Below, in pieces: positions 23,008 through 34,759 of a stretch of DNA of 64,000 bases. The translations under genes were made by a program, and so were the position numbers. Numbering within the stretch: the stretch's first letter is position 1; the number at the start of each line of letters is the position of its first letter. The DNA comes from Spongilla lacustris. Lineage: Eukaryota > Porifera > Demospongiae > Spongillida > Spongillidae. The stretch is taken from the NCBI GenBank assembly GCA_949361645.1, contig OX442422.1, positions 2,156,580 to 2,220,579 on the forward strand, in the 5' to 3' direction. The notes beneath the pieces are model-generated. The model was given only the letters and a program-made list of their open reading frames with translations. It was not told where the DNA came from and made no database searches.

Positions 23008-24770
23008 AATTTTCTTGTTTCACTCCATTTTATACTACGGTGGGTTCCAACTTATACATTGCATGCATGAGAGCAAATGGGAATATTGCCCGTTTTATAG
23101 TGCATCATATCACACAATAGTATAAGACAGCTTGATCTGCTCACTTGCTGTCATCATTAAATCGCATCACAATCAAACGATTTCTTGCTAATGTCTGTGA
23201 ACTGGCATGTGAGCAATGCACAGCCTCTCAGCCAGGTTATTCTGGAAGGTGAGGGGATTCCTAAAAAAAGAAGAGGTAGTGGAGGAGAGGAGGTATTAGT
23301 AGCGAAGCCTGAACAACATATTTGCATCTAATTCATCCTGCCTAACACACTTTTCATTAAACCACTCTGGATTACCAGCTTTTATCATGATCATCCTAAG
23401 ACTGAGAAGCCATCAGGATTAATTGGCATAAATGTCTGTACATGATGACTGGCCATTCACACCAAAGTTGCTTACTAGATTGCCTGCCATTTTTGTGTGT
23501 GGTGGGCAAAAGGACTACCACTGAGTACAGCACACAATAGATCTGCCATCATGGCCAAACTGTATCCATTGTATCCAGCTGTGTTGGGGCAAATAGATAG
23601 CGAAGGAAGTGAAGCAGGGGAAGGAAGAATAGAAGGTGAAGATGAGGAGCAAAGGAGGCGATAGCTAGCTCAACATCACACAGATAAGCAGTACATCCCT
23701 CAGCAACATATCCATGAGACATGGCACACACAAACACATTCATGGTGGGGTAGTGTTCCATTTCCTCTTCTCCACCTCCACCTAATAATATTAGCCAAGA
23801 ATAGCTCACATCTGGCAGACACACACATTTGAATGAATACAACATACCTTCCCCAGAGCAGCAGAGCTTGTGGCCATGTCAAGAGCAAAGCTGCCCTCAT
23901 CTTTTACAATGGCCATAATAGATCTGACACTTACCCACATATGTTCATCACAACACATGCATAGTATTTAGTTTCCTGGCCCATTTGTGATGGAAAAAAA
24001 ATCTGCACATTGGTTTACACAGCCTTCTTACGTGTAGTTCCTCTCCTGCTGCTACTCCACTGCTATTAGCGGTCTACAGTAGAAACCATTCAAGCATGCA
24101 AACCTAGCATTTTTAGGGGTGGGAGGGGAGCGGGGGGGGGGGGGGGGGGGGGGGGGGGCCTCAGCATCCCTTGTGGTGATGGATTCAGATCAGTGATTAT
24201 TAGTTTTTAAAAGTGACTTTTTTGCTGGGTTTTTATAATGTTCATTGTCCTACAACATTGCACTCAATAACGATAACATTGTAACAGCTTGACACAGTAA
24301 TATAATGGGCATGATCATTGCATGCATCAGACCCACTTACTCTTGTACATAGAATAAATTCAGTGAACTGAATTCCACAATTCCATTTATGGAGACAATG
24401 AGCTTCCATTGCTAGGTACATTAAAGATAAGTTAAGAACTTAACAACCCCAATTTTAATCATTCAGAGGTAACTTCACTTAGGAGAGTGTCAAGTGAATC
24501 AGAGGAGCACTAATAAATATCGGCAATAGATGGCCATAGACATTTCTAAGGGGTAGATGGGAAGAGGCCTTGCAGGGAGCCAGGCTACCTATTATCATGC
24601 AGACTCTCCCTCCCCTTATTTTATATGCATATACATGTTCTGTGCATACAGCGTGCTTGTGATGAGTGTTGTCCTCTTTATGTTCAGTTACTTCATGTGT
24701 TCATCAGTTGCATATTTATACACATGTACATGTACAAGTTACTTCACATGAATTATTATTTTAACATAGG
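23008..24770. other. Intergenic, no gene seen
   Basis: No conserved coding signal was found. It contains a G homopolymer of about 28 bases near 24131-24158, likely of unreliable length. Short ORFs on both strands have no recognisable content. Confidence 0.5.
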
Positions 24771-24775
24771 TGATT

Positions 24776-24882
24776 ATCTTACTCCATTACACTTTTGCTG
24801 CAAATGGAGGTCTAGCTGCTTGTGTGGAGTGTCTCCTTTCAACTCCTGGTATTGATGTGACCATCCAAAGCTTGGTAAATTA
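24776..24882 (+). pseudogene. Ankyrin-repeat exon relic 1 (frameshifted)
   Basis: The sequence reads DYLTPLHF, then after one extra T in a T run reads ANGGLAACVECLLSTPGIDV. That is an ankyrin repeat: TPLH, about 20 residues, then LL..PGIDV. The single-base insertion breaks the frame, so this unit is a relic or contains an assembly error. Confidence 0.6.
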
Positions 24883-25241
24883 TTCCATTCAATGTAAAGA
24901 GAAGTTGCTAAAGATGCAAGTTTTAAATGTACTTGCCCTTAGGAACAGATTATGAACTGTAAGCAAGCAGCAGAGTTTGTATTTCATTTTGTGGGAAAAC
25001 AACATCTTATAGCTTGAAGTAGAAACCAAATAGTACACACACAACGGACTCAAAATAAATGAAATAGCACAGATGCCTAGAGGAGTATGGGGGACATTGA
25101 TTGACCTCCTCACAAACCCATGTTCCACAAACTAAATATATATTGTGGATAAATGCCTGCTCTACATGTGTGTTTTAAAAGACAAGAGAGCGTAGAATCT
25201 CACTAAGCTTTAAAAGTGCTTTGTACATATTTTATACCATG

Positions 25242-25425
25242 CACAGGAAAAAATATCGTATTCCCAGCCTGGGTTTTGTTCGACGATCCCAGGTTGATAA
25301 AAACTAAATCAACCATTGAGGTCCGCAAAGTCAACTGTGAATTTTGTTAATAGTCTATCAACCTGGGATCAACCTGGGATTATCGAACAAAACCCAGGGC
25401 TGGGAATACGATTTTTTTTCCTGTG
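25242..25425. mobile_element. MITE-like inverted repeat
   Basis: Ends cacaggaaaaaatatcgtat and its complement are followed inward by a second complementary block (cccaggttgata / tatcaacctggg). It lies between ankyrin relics 1 and 2 and has no coding capacity. Confidence 0.8.
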
Positions 25426-26009
25426 ATGAGTATAGCATGCAAGCATGTATGGCTGTGCATCAAGGGTACCAGGCTGTGATTGGAAGTGGAGTGGAGGGGC
25501 AGCCAAGGTGGTGTGGGGTGAAGACTTACATGTACATGATACAAAGTGATGAATGAGGGGAAACGGGCCTTTTACAGTGTTAGTATGAAATACAAGGCAC
25601 CATACATGGTACATGTACAAATGTCATTAAGAGGTACAACATATCAATAAACTATAATTTTATAATTTAATGCTAAATTAAATCCAAAATAAGTACATAT
25701 GGTGTGTATGTATACTGTACAGCTTATAAGTTCCCCCACAAACAGAATAAATGTCTAAAAGTTATCTCATCAGCACCTGAGGGCAGAAATATCACTTCAT
25801 GAGGAAAAACAATATATCTGTATGCCTACATGACCTATATTTGCTGTATAGAAATCACTTATGAAGGGCAATCATGAGATATGGTATAAAAATGATAAGT
25901 TCAAAGTAAACCAAAAACCAAAACCAGGAAGCTGTTGTTGATTCATCCACTACCATGATAAATATACCAACTGTGCTGACAGAACTATTGTACCCACTCT
26001 GGTTTTGTG

Positions 26010-26108
26010 ATTATACTCCATTACACCTTGCTACAAAGGGAGGTCATACTACTTGTGTGGAACATCTCCTTTCCACTCCTGGTATTGATATGAACATAAA
26101 GGATGAGG
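26010..26108 (+). pseudogene. Ankyrin-repeat exon relic 2
   Basis: An open stretch, DYTPLHLATKGGHTTCVEHL then LSTPGIDMNIKDE, ends at a plausible donor (gaggtgag). No acceptor abuts its start and no flanking exons of a larger ankyrin protein are visible. It is about 1.2 kb from relic 1 and very similar in sequence. Confidence 0.55.
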
Positions 26109-26781
26109 TGAGTTGGTCCATTGAATGTTAAGAGATGTGTGAACAACAGATGCATTAGCACATACATATGTGCACTGCACATGTATTGGCCAGTAGGAAC
26201 ATTATGAGACCTGTGAGCGGAGTGTGGTGGAGTTTTTTGTTTCACACATGTTTACGTGCTTTTACACCAACATTGCCTTAAAATCCTATATAATTATATG
26301 ATTTTTATTTACTCGTAATAAATGAATTCTGACTCCATGGAACCTCATAAATTGGGACTGATGGGAATTAAGAGATCTTCCAAAGATATTAGTCATCTTA
26401 TGACTACATGCAAATAATGGAACTTTGAATTCAAAATAAAACCATTGTTTGTGCTGCAAAGTTCATCAATCAGGATTAAAATTGGATAATGACCATCAAC
26501 TACATATATGATGTGTTGAGATGTAGTATAAGAGGTCAAATCTGCAATGCACATGTTCTATGTATGCAGTTTTAAAATAAAAAAATGAATTTGGATGTAC
26601 ATTTTAAAAATAGCCACTAGAAAGATTTCAATTTAGAAATTGTGTGTTAAATTTTAGATGATTATCCAGATTGAAACTTAAAATTGTGTAAATCTATAAA
26701 CTGCGTGGAACATACATAAATATATATGTACATGATGACTATACTTCAAAGTTTTTATACATGTATTATATACTCATCCTG

Positions 26782-26878
26782 GATGATTATGCTCCACTAC
26801 AATTTGCTGCAATTGGAGGTAGTGTTACATGTGTGGAACGGCTCCTTTCCACTCCTGGTATTGATGTGGATACTGCAT
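26782..26878 (+). pseudogene. Ankyrin-repeat exon relic 3
   Basis: An open stretch reads DDYAPLQFAAIGGSVTCVER, then LLSTPGIDVDTAF. It is the third related copy, about 0.8 kb from relic 2. All three share CVE.LLSTPGID, so they arose by duplication of one exon. Confidence 0.55.
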
Positions 26879-26899
26879 TCCAGAGTATTCTCAACTAAT

Positions 26900-28200
26900 A
26901 AATGATAAAGTATATATTTTTCTTCAATCTGTGTTTCTATTAGTGACAGAAGTGATCTATACATATATAAATACTTGTAGAAAACATTGGAACACTTATC
27001 ATTTGTGGTAGTCATGTTGTTTGACTATAAAACGTAGACCTGTCATATGAGGAAAAGGTGACGCACTCATCCAAGACCATCTAGAGATGTACACGTACCA
27101 AATATTCCACTAGGATCTAGGGGTCATGTAAACCATGTAGAGCAAGCAAAAAAGATGTGATATGCATGCACACTAACTTGTATGATTGTACAATCCAACG
27201 TTGTACTGACACCTTATCACCTCAGTGGAGGGAAGAAGTGAGGATACTGATCATGCTCACTCATAATGTGTTATAGGCTCAATTACCCTTACTGGCATAA
27301 GCTGTTCTAAGTCATCTTGCCCTTTAATGCATACATGGTACTGGTCTTGGCTTGATGAATTGAAATGAATGAATGGCCTTACATCTGCCTGGATATCTCT
27401 GTCATCCTCCACCAGTCTGCCACTAAAGACTTCCATTTCACACTTGGAGAATCATTTTATGTACATGTACGTGTACTCCTGGTGTCACCAACTCGGTCCT
27501 GCCTGACGAGTCATGTGTGTACATGTCTCTTAACATGTTCCATGGTATTGTAATTTCTCATAACCAACTCTTTCTAAACAATGAGGGACCATTGCCTTTT
27601 TAATCACAATTAGTGGCAGCTGTTTTCAAGTCCCGTTCACCTCCATAGTGGCTTGCCCCATGACCAGCAGTCAATGTCCAGGGCATGTCTACCATAGTCA
27701 AGGACTGTGGAGGTGGTCAAGCCACTCATGCTCATTGACTAAATTGACTCCTGCACCTGTTCAATTCCATTTTGGGAGATGTGCCATTTACCGACTCTCT
27801 CTCCTGCCTCTGCTGTCCAATGTTCCAATACACTCCAGGTCCACCACCTTGTCTCCTTCATCCTCGTTTAACAGGCATCAGGTATCCTTCCCTGCTAATC
27901 TTTCTCGTCTGTCTCTGAGAGACAAGCTCTTACCATGTGTCCTTTTTTATGTCAATGAGCAGCCTTAAAAGGATAATTTCAGGCTATGTACACGTATACC
28001 ACTCTAGGCGACGATGCACTCACCAGCCAGTATTTGTGAGCGTGGTACTACGTTTCATAACCAGGTGTAACACCATTTCATTACATTCCATGCTGTACTT
28101 GCAACTGCCCCTCATAGCCTCATGAAATTCTTTTGCCACTTCTTTCTTTGTTCTATACAAACTCTTAAAACATGCTTTTTGACAAAGGATATCATATCGT
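26900..28200. other. No gene supported
   Basis: Short ORFs around 27365-27970 (+) and 28020-28208 (-) look protein-like in base composition but match no family I recognise and show no splice context. They may be eroded transposon sequence. Confidence 0.35.
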
Positions 28201-28208
28201 ATGAACAA

Positions 28209-28348
28209 GTACTCTTGTGGTGCGCACTCATTGCAACTACCCTACACTTGGAAAACTTTTGGTAGATTCCGAGCTCACCGTCTCCTTCTTGTCATCAAAT
28301 GTTTTCCAAGGGTAGGATAGTTCCAATGAGTGTGCACCATGAGAGTAC
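28209..28348. mobile_element. Hairpin MITE
   Basis: Arms of about 50 bp (gtactcttgtggtgcgcact ... cttggaaaac and complement) enclose about 40 bp. A compact non-coding foldback element. Confidence 0.8.
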
Positions 28349-28472
28349 AAGTACTGAGGTTGTCATCATTGTGGCTTTGGCTAAAGATGGCAAGTAATGA
28401 GAGGTGACCAGCCTACACGAACATGTACCAATGTTAGAGATAATAACTTAGTCCAAAGAGCAAGGGTACTCG

Positions 28473-28580
28473 TAGCCTCGTCCCCAGGCCCTGTTTTTAA
28501 AATTAAAGTTAGTGGGGGCAAAAAATCTTTTTTTCGCCCCCTCTAACTTTAATAAAAACAGGGACTGGGGACAAGGCTAG
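28473..28580. mobile_element. Hairpin MITE; related half-copy near 28795-28845
   Basis: Arms tagcctcgtccccaggccct ... ttaaagttag and their complement form a hairpin of about 108 bp. A second, one-armed copy (gttaactttaataaaaatag, then gggctggggacga) lies after a poly-C run at about 28795-28845, so the family is present more than once. Confidence 0.8.
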
Positions 28581-29229
28581 GTTACTCGAAGTACGAAACT
28601 CTACATATACGAGGGTCTGGGATGAGGAAGAGTTTACCCTGGGAACAAGATGGTATCTGGAAAGGTTTACAAGCAAAAAATACAACAGTATGCAATTACT
28701 TTGTTTCTTGGTAATAGCTAGTGCATGCACACAAAGACCTTGTCTGTTGATACGTATAAGGCTCTATTCCCCCCCCCCCCCCCCCCCCCCCCCGTTAACT
28801 TTAATAAAAATAGGGGCTGGGGACGACTGGGGACGAGGCTAACAACTGCCCAGTCTGCAGCAATACATGTAACTAACAGAAATGCTGCATCGTACTTCAG
28901 CTAAAGTTATATAAACTTATAGGCCATTCATCCACACATATTCAACTTCTCATTGCCTGTCTGCATGCAACGACCACATACATGTACATAAGAATAATTA
29001 TTATTATTATCTTTTTTTTTGACCAGGGGTAAAATGCAGTGCTTTTTCACAACAGGTTGTTCCTTAGATATCTTATTAAATTAAACCTTGCCCATGCAGT
29101 TCTTGGCTTTCATGCACATGCACAATGTACAGGTATATTGCTCTACATCTACATGATCCGTAACTCCTCTTGGAATCCTTCATACTGTAGCCTGTTTATT
29201 CAGGCACATTTGTGCTCAAGTTAATTCTT

Positions 29230-29480
29230 TCAACTTGCACATACATGTAGGTATGCCCCCCCCCCCCCCCCCCCTTCACTATCTGGCGACATACGATTTT
29301 TGGTGGTGTTTAAGATGGACATGAGGAATCCTTTCAACAGCATCATGGATGAGTTTGATTCAGTTTTTCCCATGTGTCAGATGTCAATTTTACAGTCTGT
29401 TACCAATAATCAACATGAAGTGTGTATATAAATCATTTCTGCTACTCACTAAAAAATCCCTTGAAAATGTTCTAGAATGC
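29230..29480. other. No gene supported; poly-C run
   Basis: Contains a C homopolymer at about 29257-29274 and no convincing exon. Confidence 0.4.
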
Positions 29481-29489
29481 AGTATCCTT

Positions 29490-29660
29490 TTCCTAGAATT
29501 CGCGCCCATGATTTGGGCAAATCACGTCCCGCTCGATGTATGGGAGGCGGTGATTATATCATTGCCGCGTATCAAGCGGGAAAAAGTGCACGTAGTCTGT
29601 TCAACTGTATCTCCGTAACGGATGGCATAAACATTAACGAACAGAACAAATAGAAAAATG
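29490..29660. repeat. Dispersed repeat, copy 1
   Basis: It shares agcgggaaa, then actgtatctccgtaacggat and taacgaacagaacaaat, in the same order and spacing with 36985-37130. This is a diverged interspersed element of unknown class of about 150 bp. No ORF is conserved between the copies. Confidence 0.6.
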
Positions 29661-29699
29661 ATCTTTCCAAGCATCAAAACTTCTCCTCCGTTACCTATT

Positions 29700-29870
29700 A
29701 CCCCTTAACCACAGAACTTAGCCTCTCCTCCCCTATACCAACTACCCCCTCCCAACACCTACCTAGGAACCCTCCCCTATACCAACTACCCCCTCCCAAC
29801 ACCTACCTAGGAACTCCTCCCCTATACCAACTACCACCTCCCACCATCTAGGAACCCCTCCCCTATACCA
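29700..29870. repeat. C-rich short tandem repeat
   Basis: Four imperfect units around aaccctcccctataccaact. The minus-strand ORF across it is an artefact. Confidence 0.7.
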
Positions 29871-30114
29871 ACTTTCTATACCTATCACCCATCTCCCCCT
29901 TATATACCTATGCATACTACCCTCCTCCCCCAGGTGGAGGAAAAGAGGAAAAAAAGGTGTGGGTGCCCTCGACCCAATGCGTGGGGTGAGGAAATGTAAC
30001 CACAAACCATAAAATCAAACTTATGTATTTGCAACCCAAGCAAGTACTTGTGGTACAGAACTTCTAGGGTTTCTGATTAATTTGGTTGTTGGGTGAAATT
30101 ACCCGTTAATGATA

Positions 30115-30130
30115 TGACGTCACATCCGGA
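30115..30130. promoter_or_regulatory. CRE (tgacgtca) overlapping an ETS-type site
   Basis: A perfect cAMP-response element, tgacgtca (30115-30122), runs into acatccgga (an ETS-type core on the minus strand). It lies about 20 bp upstream of the candidate WDR35 first-exon ATG at 30151. The composite resembles that at 22690-22705. Confidence 0.6.
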
Positions 30131-30194
30131 CTGCTCTAGCTCTAGCGATTATGGTTTTGTATTGTGAGTGAACGGACTCAACGGAGCTGCCTGG

Positions 30195-30335
30195 ATAATC
30201 CATAGATATTAGAGTCTACTCTAATATCTATGTACTCTAATATTACTATGGATACTCTACTCTAATACCGGTATTTATGGATACTCTACTCTAATATCTA
30301 TGGATACTCTACTCTAATATCTATGGATAATCTAA
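30195..30335. repeat. Tandem repeat with palindromic start
   Basis: Units of tactctaatatctatggata are repeated about six times with variation. The first two units are inverted (attagagtctactctaatat). Confidence 0.75.
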
Positions 30336-30359
30336 GACTATGCACACACCTACACACAG

Positions 30360-30785
30360 ATCGCGATACCTAACGATGCCAAGCTTAGGTGTATTGGCTG
30401 GCATATGGGGAAAGGATGGGTCGCGTGCGCACCGGGGCGAGAATGGTTACTCAAGCTAGTTAGAATCGCAAGAAGGTAAATAAATAATCTTTCACCCGCC
30501 TCTCGATCGGATTAGCTATAGAAATAAGCGTCTGTTTTGTCTTTCCTGAAGGCAAGGGCGTGAAAGTGAAGGGACTTGCTGCTCCTAGCAACCTCTCCAT
30601 GAACCAGAGCTTGGAGGGACATAACGGTACACTTATATGACTGCACACGTGAGCTTGGAACTGTGTCCATTACGCTACTGTTGTTCTATCAGGTGATATC
30701 CACGTTGTGACCTGGAATGAGGAACACTCTGAACTGACGTCCAGTGACCAGAATGGCCTGATCATTGTATGGTTTCTCTACAAGG
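30360..30785 (+). pseudogene. WDR35: WDR35/IFT121 5' fragment (three exons)
   Basis: WDR35 (IFT121) is an IFT-A subunit for retrograde ciliary transport. Exon-like segments are 30360-30475 (IPNDAKLRCIGWH...), 30552-30626 (KGLAAPSNLSMNQSLEGHN) and 30693-30785 ([29 protein letters not shown]). They match the family N-terminus strongly. The last two join in phase, but the first ends two bases into a codon while the next needs one base, so they do not. Residues after the first WACA-like strand (APGREW) look like compensating indels of the expected GGE.G. A possible first exon is ATG at 30151 (MVLY, donor gtgagt), also out of phase. The remaining roughly 1,050 residues of the protein are not found downstream. 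A partial duplicate or decaying copy is favoured; misassembly or unseen microexons are alternatives. Confidence 0.7.
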
Positions 30786-30790
30786 GTAAG

Positions 30791-30795
<5 letters not shown>

Positions 30796-30874
<79 letters not shown>
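30796..30874. repeat. (GT)n microsatellite
   Basis: About 80 bp of pure GT directly follows the donor of the last WDR35-like exon. Confidence 0.93.
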
Positions 30875-30877
<3 letters not shown>

Positions 30878-31042
30878 AGAATAAACCTATTTTGGATTTG
30901 TCAAGTGCCGTGCTAAACGTATTAAATCTTGCATTTTGCTGTGTGTGTGTTTGTGTGTATGGTGTGCGTATGATTTATGTGGTGTGTTAGAGTGGATGGC
31001 TTGTGTGCACATGTGTATATGTGTGCATGTGTGTGTACATAC

Positions 31043-34000
31043 TTACATATATTGATCGCCATAGACCCTGTAATGTAAAACCATAAATGTGTCCATGTAA
31101 CCCAACAAGGATATGAAGAGGACAAAGATGAGGCCATAGAGGGAGCACAACAGCTGCCCAAGGAGTGGTGTGTCACTGAAAGGCATCATGATGAAGATGG
31201 AGAGAATCATCACTTCCCAGGTGTGGTACTGTGTGTGTGAGTGTATTGTGAGTGCATGTACATGTATGCATGTATATTTGAGTTGTGTATGAGTATGCAT
31301 GTGTTTGTGTGAGTTGTGTGTGTGTTGTTTGAGTTGGAGACAGATAGAGCGAAATATGACTACTGAGTTGTATATATGTGCTGGTGCATATGTGTGTGTG
31401 CCATGTGTGTGCATGTGCTATGTCTCGAACATGAGCCAGATAACAGTATGGACTCTGGGTATTCATCTTCTGGTATGGCTTCAGGTTTGGTGCATTGGGA
31501 GTGCACTCCATCTGTCGATTGTGTGTAGGTGTGCATGTGTGCATGTGGGCATGTGGGCATTTATGTGTGCATGTGGGCATGTGTGTGTGCATGTGTGTAT
31601 GTGTGTGTGTGTATGTGTGTGTGTGTGCACGTGGTGATGTGCATGTAAGTACATGTATATACGTCTAGTATTTTTGCACGTGCATATGTTAGCACTCACC
31701 AGTCCAACTGTACTGGAGAGGAAGGCAACCAGCCATAGGAATATGAAAGTGAAAGCACGTGCTGATCGACTTGTCTTCAGTATGTCGTTGATACCCATCA
31801 AGTAAAAGTTATGTACATGTAGGTACTGTGTAAGTGAGCATTGTGAAGGTGCACTTGTTTAAGCTCCTGTTTAGCACTCCCTCCCTCCCTCCCTCCCTCC
31901 CTCCCTCCCTCCCTCCCTCCCTCCCTCCCTCCCTCCCTCCCTCCCTCCCTCCCTCCCTCCCTCCCTCCCTCCCTCCCTCCCTCCCTCCCTCCCTCCCTCC
32001 CTCCCTCCCTCCCTCCCTCCAGATAGTGACAATGTCTTATAACTCACTTTGATCTTGTCCATCGCTGACACATATAGGACCATCACGGTGACCAGAACTC
32101 CAACAATGTGGCCCATGTGCACAGAAACAAAGCTGTGAGAATATAATTCTCTAAAAACTCTACAAGATTTTACAACTGATGCATGTGTTTTGAAATGTCA
32201 GTAATTCATGCAGCCCAAACCACTAATGGTTCTGTCATTTATTGTGTTGGTTTCCAATTCCATCATCCATGGTGCAATGCCATTATGCATGGTACAATGC
32301 CGTCATCGATGGTACAATGACATCATCTATTGTACAATGCCATCATCCCATGATGTCATCCATGATACAATACAGCAGCTGTCCATCATTTCTGCCTCTA
32401 CCACTTCTCCACCCCCCCCCCCCCCCCCCATAAACGTAACTAGTTCTTCATGCATCATAGTGCTAACTAAAACACTAAACATAATTACATACATGTATGT
32501 ACCTTCTTGGGACATATACCATTTCACTAATGTAGAATGTCACCTGAAGGCAGAGCAGAGCTGCTGTGAAGATGTGCATCTGATTAAACGGTGTGCTTAG
32601 AAACTGCTCAGCACCAGATTGCCGTGTGATAGGGGTATTCAATCATGTGGCAGGAGTATTCAATCATGTGACAGGAAGGAGTATTCAATCATGTGACAGG
32701 AGTATTCAATCATGTGGCAGGAGTATTCAATCATGTGACAGGAGTATTCAATCATGTGGCAATTAATGTGGCAGAAATATTCAATCATGTGGCAGGAGTA
32801 TTCAATCATGTGACAGGAAGGTGTATTCAATCATGTGACAGAAATATTCAATCATGTGACAGGAAGGTGTATTCAATCATGTGACAGGAGTATTCAATCA
32901 TGTGGCAGGAGTATTCAATCATGTGGCAGGAGTATTCAATCATGTGGCAGGAGTATTCAATCATGTGGCAGGAGTATTCAATCATGTGGCAGGAGTATTC
33001 AATCATGTGGCAGGAGTATTCAATCATGTGGCAGGAGTATTCAATCATGTGGCAGGAGTATTCAATCATGTGGCAGGAGTATTCATTCATGTGGCAGGAG
33101 TATTCAATCATGTGGCAGGGTATTCAATCATGTGGCAGGAGTATTCAATCATGTGGCAGGGTATTCAATCATGTGTCAGGAGTATTCAATCATGAGGCAG
33201 GAGTATTCAATCATTTGAGTGACAGGAGTATTCAATAATGTTCAATCATGTGACAGGAGTAAGATCATGTGACAGACACAAGTAAGATCATGTGACAGGA
33301 GTAAGATCATGTGACAGGAGTGTGTAAGATCATGTGACAGGTGGGAATACTGGACACACCTTGGCCTCTAGCTTGATGTCTTTAAAATTCATGGTTAATA
33401 TATTTAGAGACCTCTTCAGTACACTGTAGAGGGGGAGGGGAGATGGGAGGGGCAGGGGAGAAGAAAGAAGGGGGTGGAGGAGAGAAGTGGACATCTGATA
33501 GCAGCATATACCTCACCGTGATCAACTCATGCAAAGGCTAGTAGTTGGCATGTTGTTATGTGCTATGCTGCGACTATGCACAATTCATTGAACTGACCTG
33601 TAATCACATGAGTTGGTCATGGCTTCCTCCAGCTTACTTAGAAACATGGTCTTTTCAAATAAAGCACTTTAGTGATGTGAATGAGAGTCAGAGCATGTAC
33701 CCAAAGCATCCAGCGCACAAACCTCACACCATGTTCGGCACTAGCATTGCCATGAGGCTGCTAGAAGACAAGGAAAATATTCCTGTTGGCAAAAAGGGCA
33801 CTCAATAATGGCTACACTCACATTCTCAATGGTTGACACCATGTCCTTGAGAAATCTGGTAGACACCAAATCCAGCTGTTTGGTCATCTTTGCAGGATTG
33901 ACGGTAGACCCTCCCACAGGCCCAGACTGGGAGCTGATTGCAGAGGGCTCTAATGAAGAAACAGCTCTTGAGGGAGCCGTGTTGGAGATGGGGGAGACTG

Positions 34001-34060
34001 AGTAGGGAGTGAGGGATAGGGTGACTGGGTTGTTAGGGGAGATGTTAGAGGAAAGCCCTG
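31043..34060 (-). CDS. Unidentified multi-pass membrane protein, C-terminal part
   Basis: I do not recognise this family. On the minus strand seven exons join in phase: 34060-33822, 33650-33598, 33423-33360, 32579-32503, 32132-32048, 31825-31700 and 31228-31043 (ending in TAA). The visible 275 residues are a Ser/Pro-rich stretch of about 60, a helical segment (QLDLVSTRFLKDMVSTIEN, TMFLSKLEEAM), then four or five hydrophobic segments (MHIFTAALLCLQVTFYIS, HIVGVLVTVMVLYVS, AFTFIFLWLVAFLSSTVGL, VMILSIFIMMPF, LLCSLYGLIFVLFISLLGYM). The consistent phasing and canonical donors (gtgagt three times, gtcagt) make a real gene likely. The 5' exons would lie beyond 34060, towards or inside the assembly gap. 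The TAA sits within a gtaagt donor-like string, so a further exon is possible. The gene converges on the WDR35 fragment. Confidence 0.75.
31877..32020. repeat. (CCCT)n tetranucleotide array
   Basis: About 144 bp of pure ccct/ctcc repeats lies in an intron of the minus-strand membrane protein gene. Confidence 0.95.
32630..33345. repeat. 21-bp minisatellite
   Basis: More than 25 units of 21 bp (ggagtattcaatcatgtggc, then a), with variants carrying gtgaca or an added gaag. At the 3' end the unit decays to agtaagatcatgtgacag. It lies in an intron of the membrane protein gene. Confidence 0.93.
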
Positions 34061-34325
34061 CTAGGGTGATATGAGTCTTGTACTTTGATGGCTGGATCAC
34101 ACAAGACGACAACCAGTATGCCGGCAGAGATATGAAGACAGTATGCAAAGGTATGAAGACAGCCAGTATGCAAAGGTGTCCCAGATATGAAGGCAGCCAT
34201 TATGCAATGGTGTCCAGAAATATGACAATGTAATGGATCCAGAAATGAGGATAAACAGTATGCAAAAGTACTCATAGATATAAAAAGGCAAACATACAAG
34301 TACCTTGTCATCAGGAAGTCGTATT

Positions 34326-34525
34326 NNNNNNNNNNNNNNNNNNNNNNNNNNNNNNNNNNNNNNNNNNNNNNNNNNNNNNNNNNNNNNNNNNNNNNNNNNN
34401 NNNNNNNNNNNNNNNNNNNNNNNNNNNNNNNNNNNNNNNNNNNNNNNNNNNNNNNNNNNNNNNNNNNNNNNNNNNNNNNNNNNNNNNNNNNNNNNNNNNN
34501 NNNNNNNNNNNNNNNNNNNNNNNNN
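34326..34525. other. Assembly gap of 200 N
   Basis: Exactly 200 unknown bases. The round number suggests a placeholder of unknown true size, so order and orientation across it are not guaranteed. Confidence 0.99.
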
Positions 34526-34759
34526 AGAACCATAAACTGGAGCCACACATACCCCCACTATCCAAGGAAACACTAGCCACCAGCCCTATTACAGATTGGG
34601 TTACCAGACCCTGCACTGCCAGCAGGGGTCATTAGATCAGATGCCAGCCCTTATACTACAATTAGTCCTCATGAACAATTTCAGGCAAAGCCATGTTCTT
34701 CATGTACTGTACATACACCTGCCCCTGTCCAAATAGTGGAACCATTAGCCTTCACTGCA

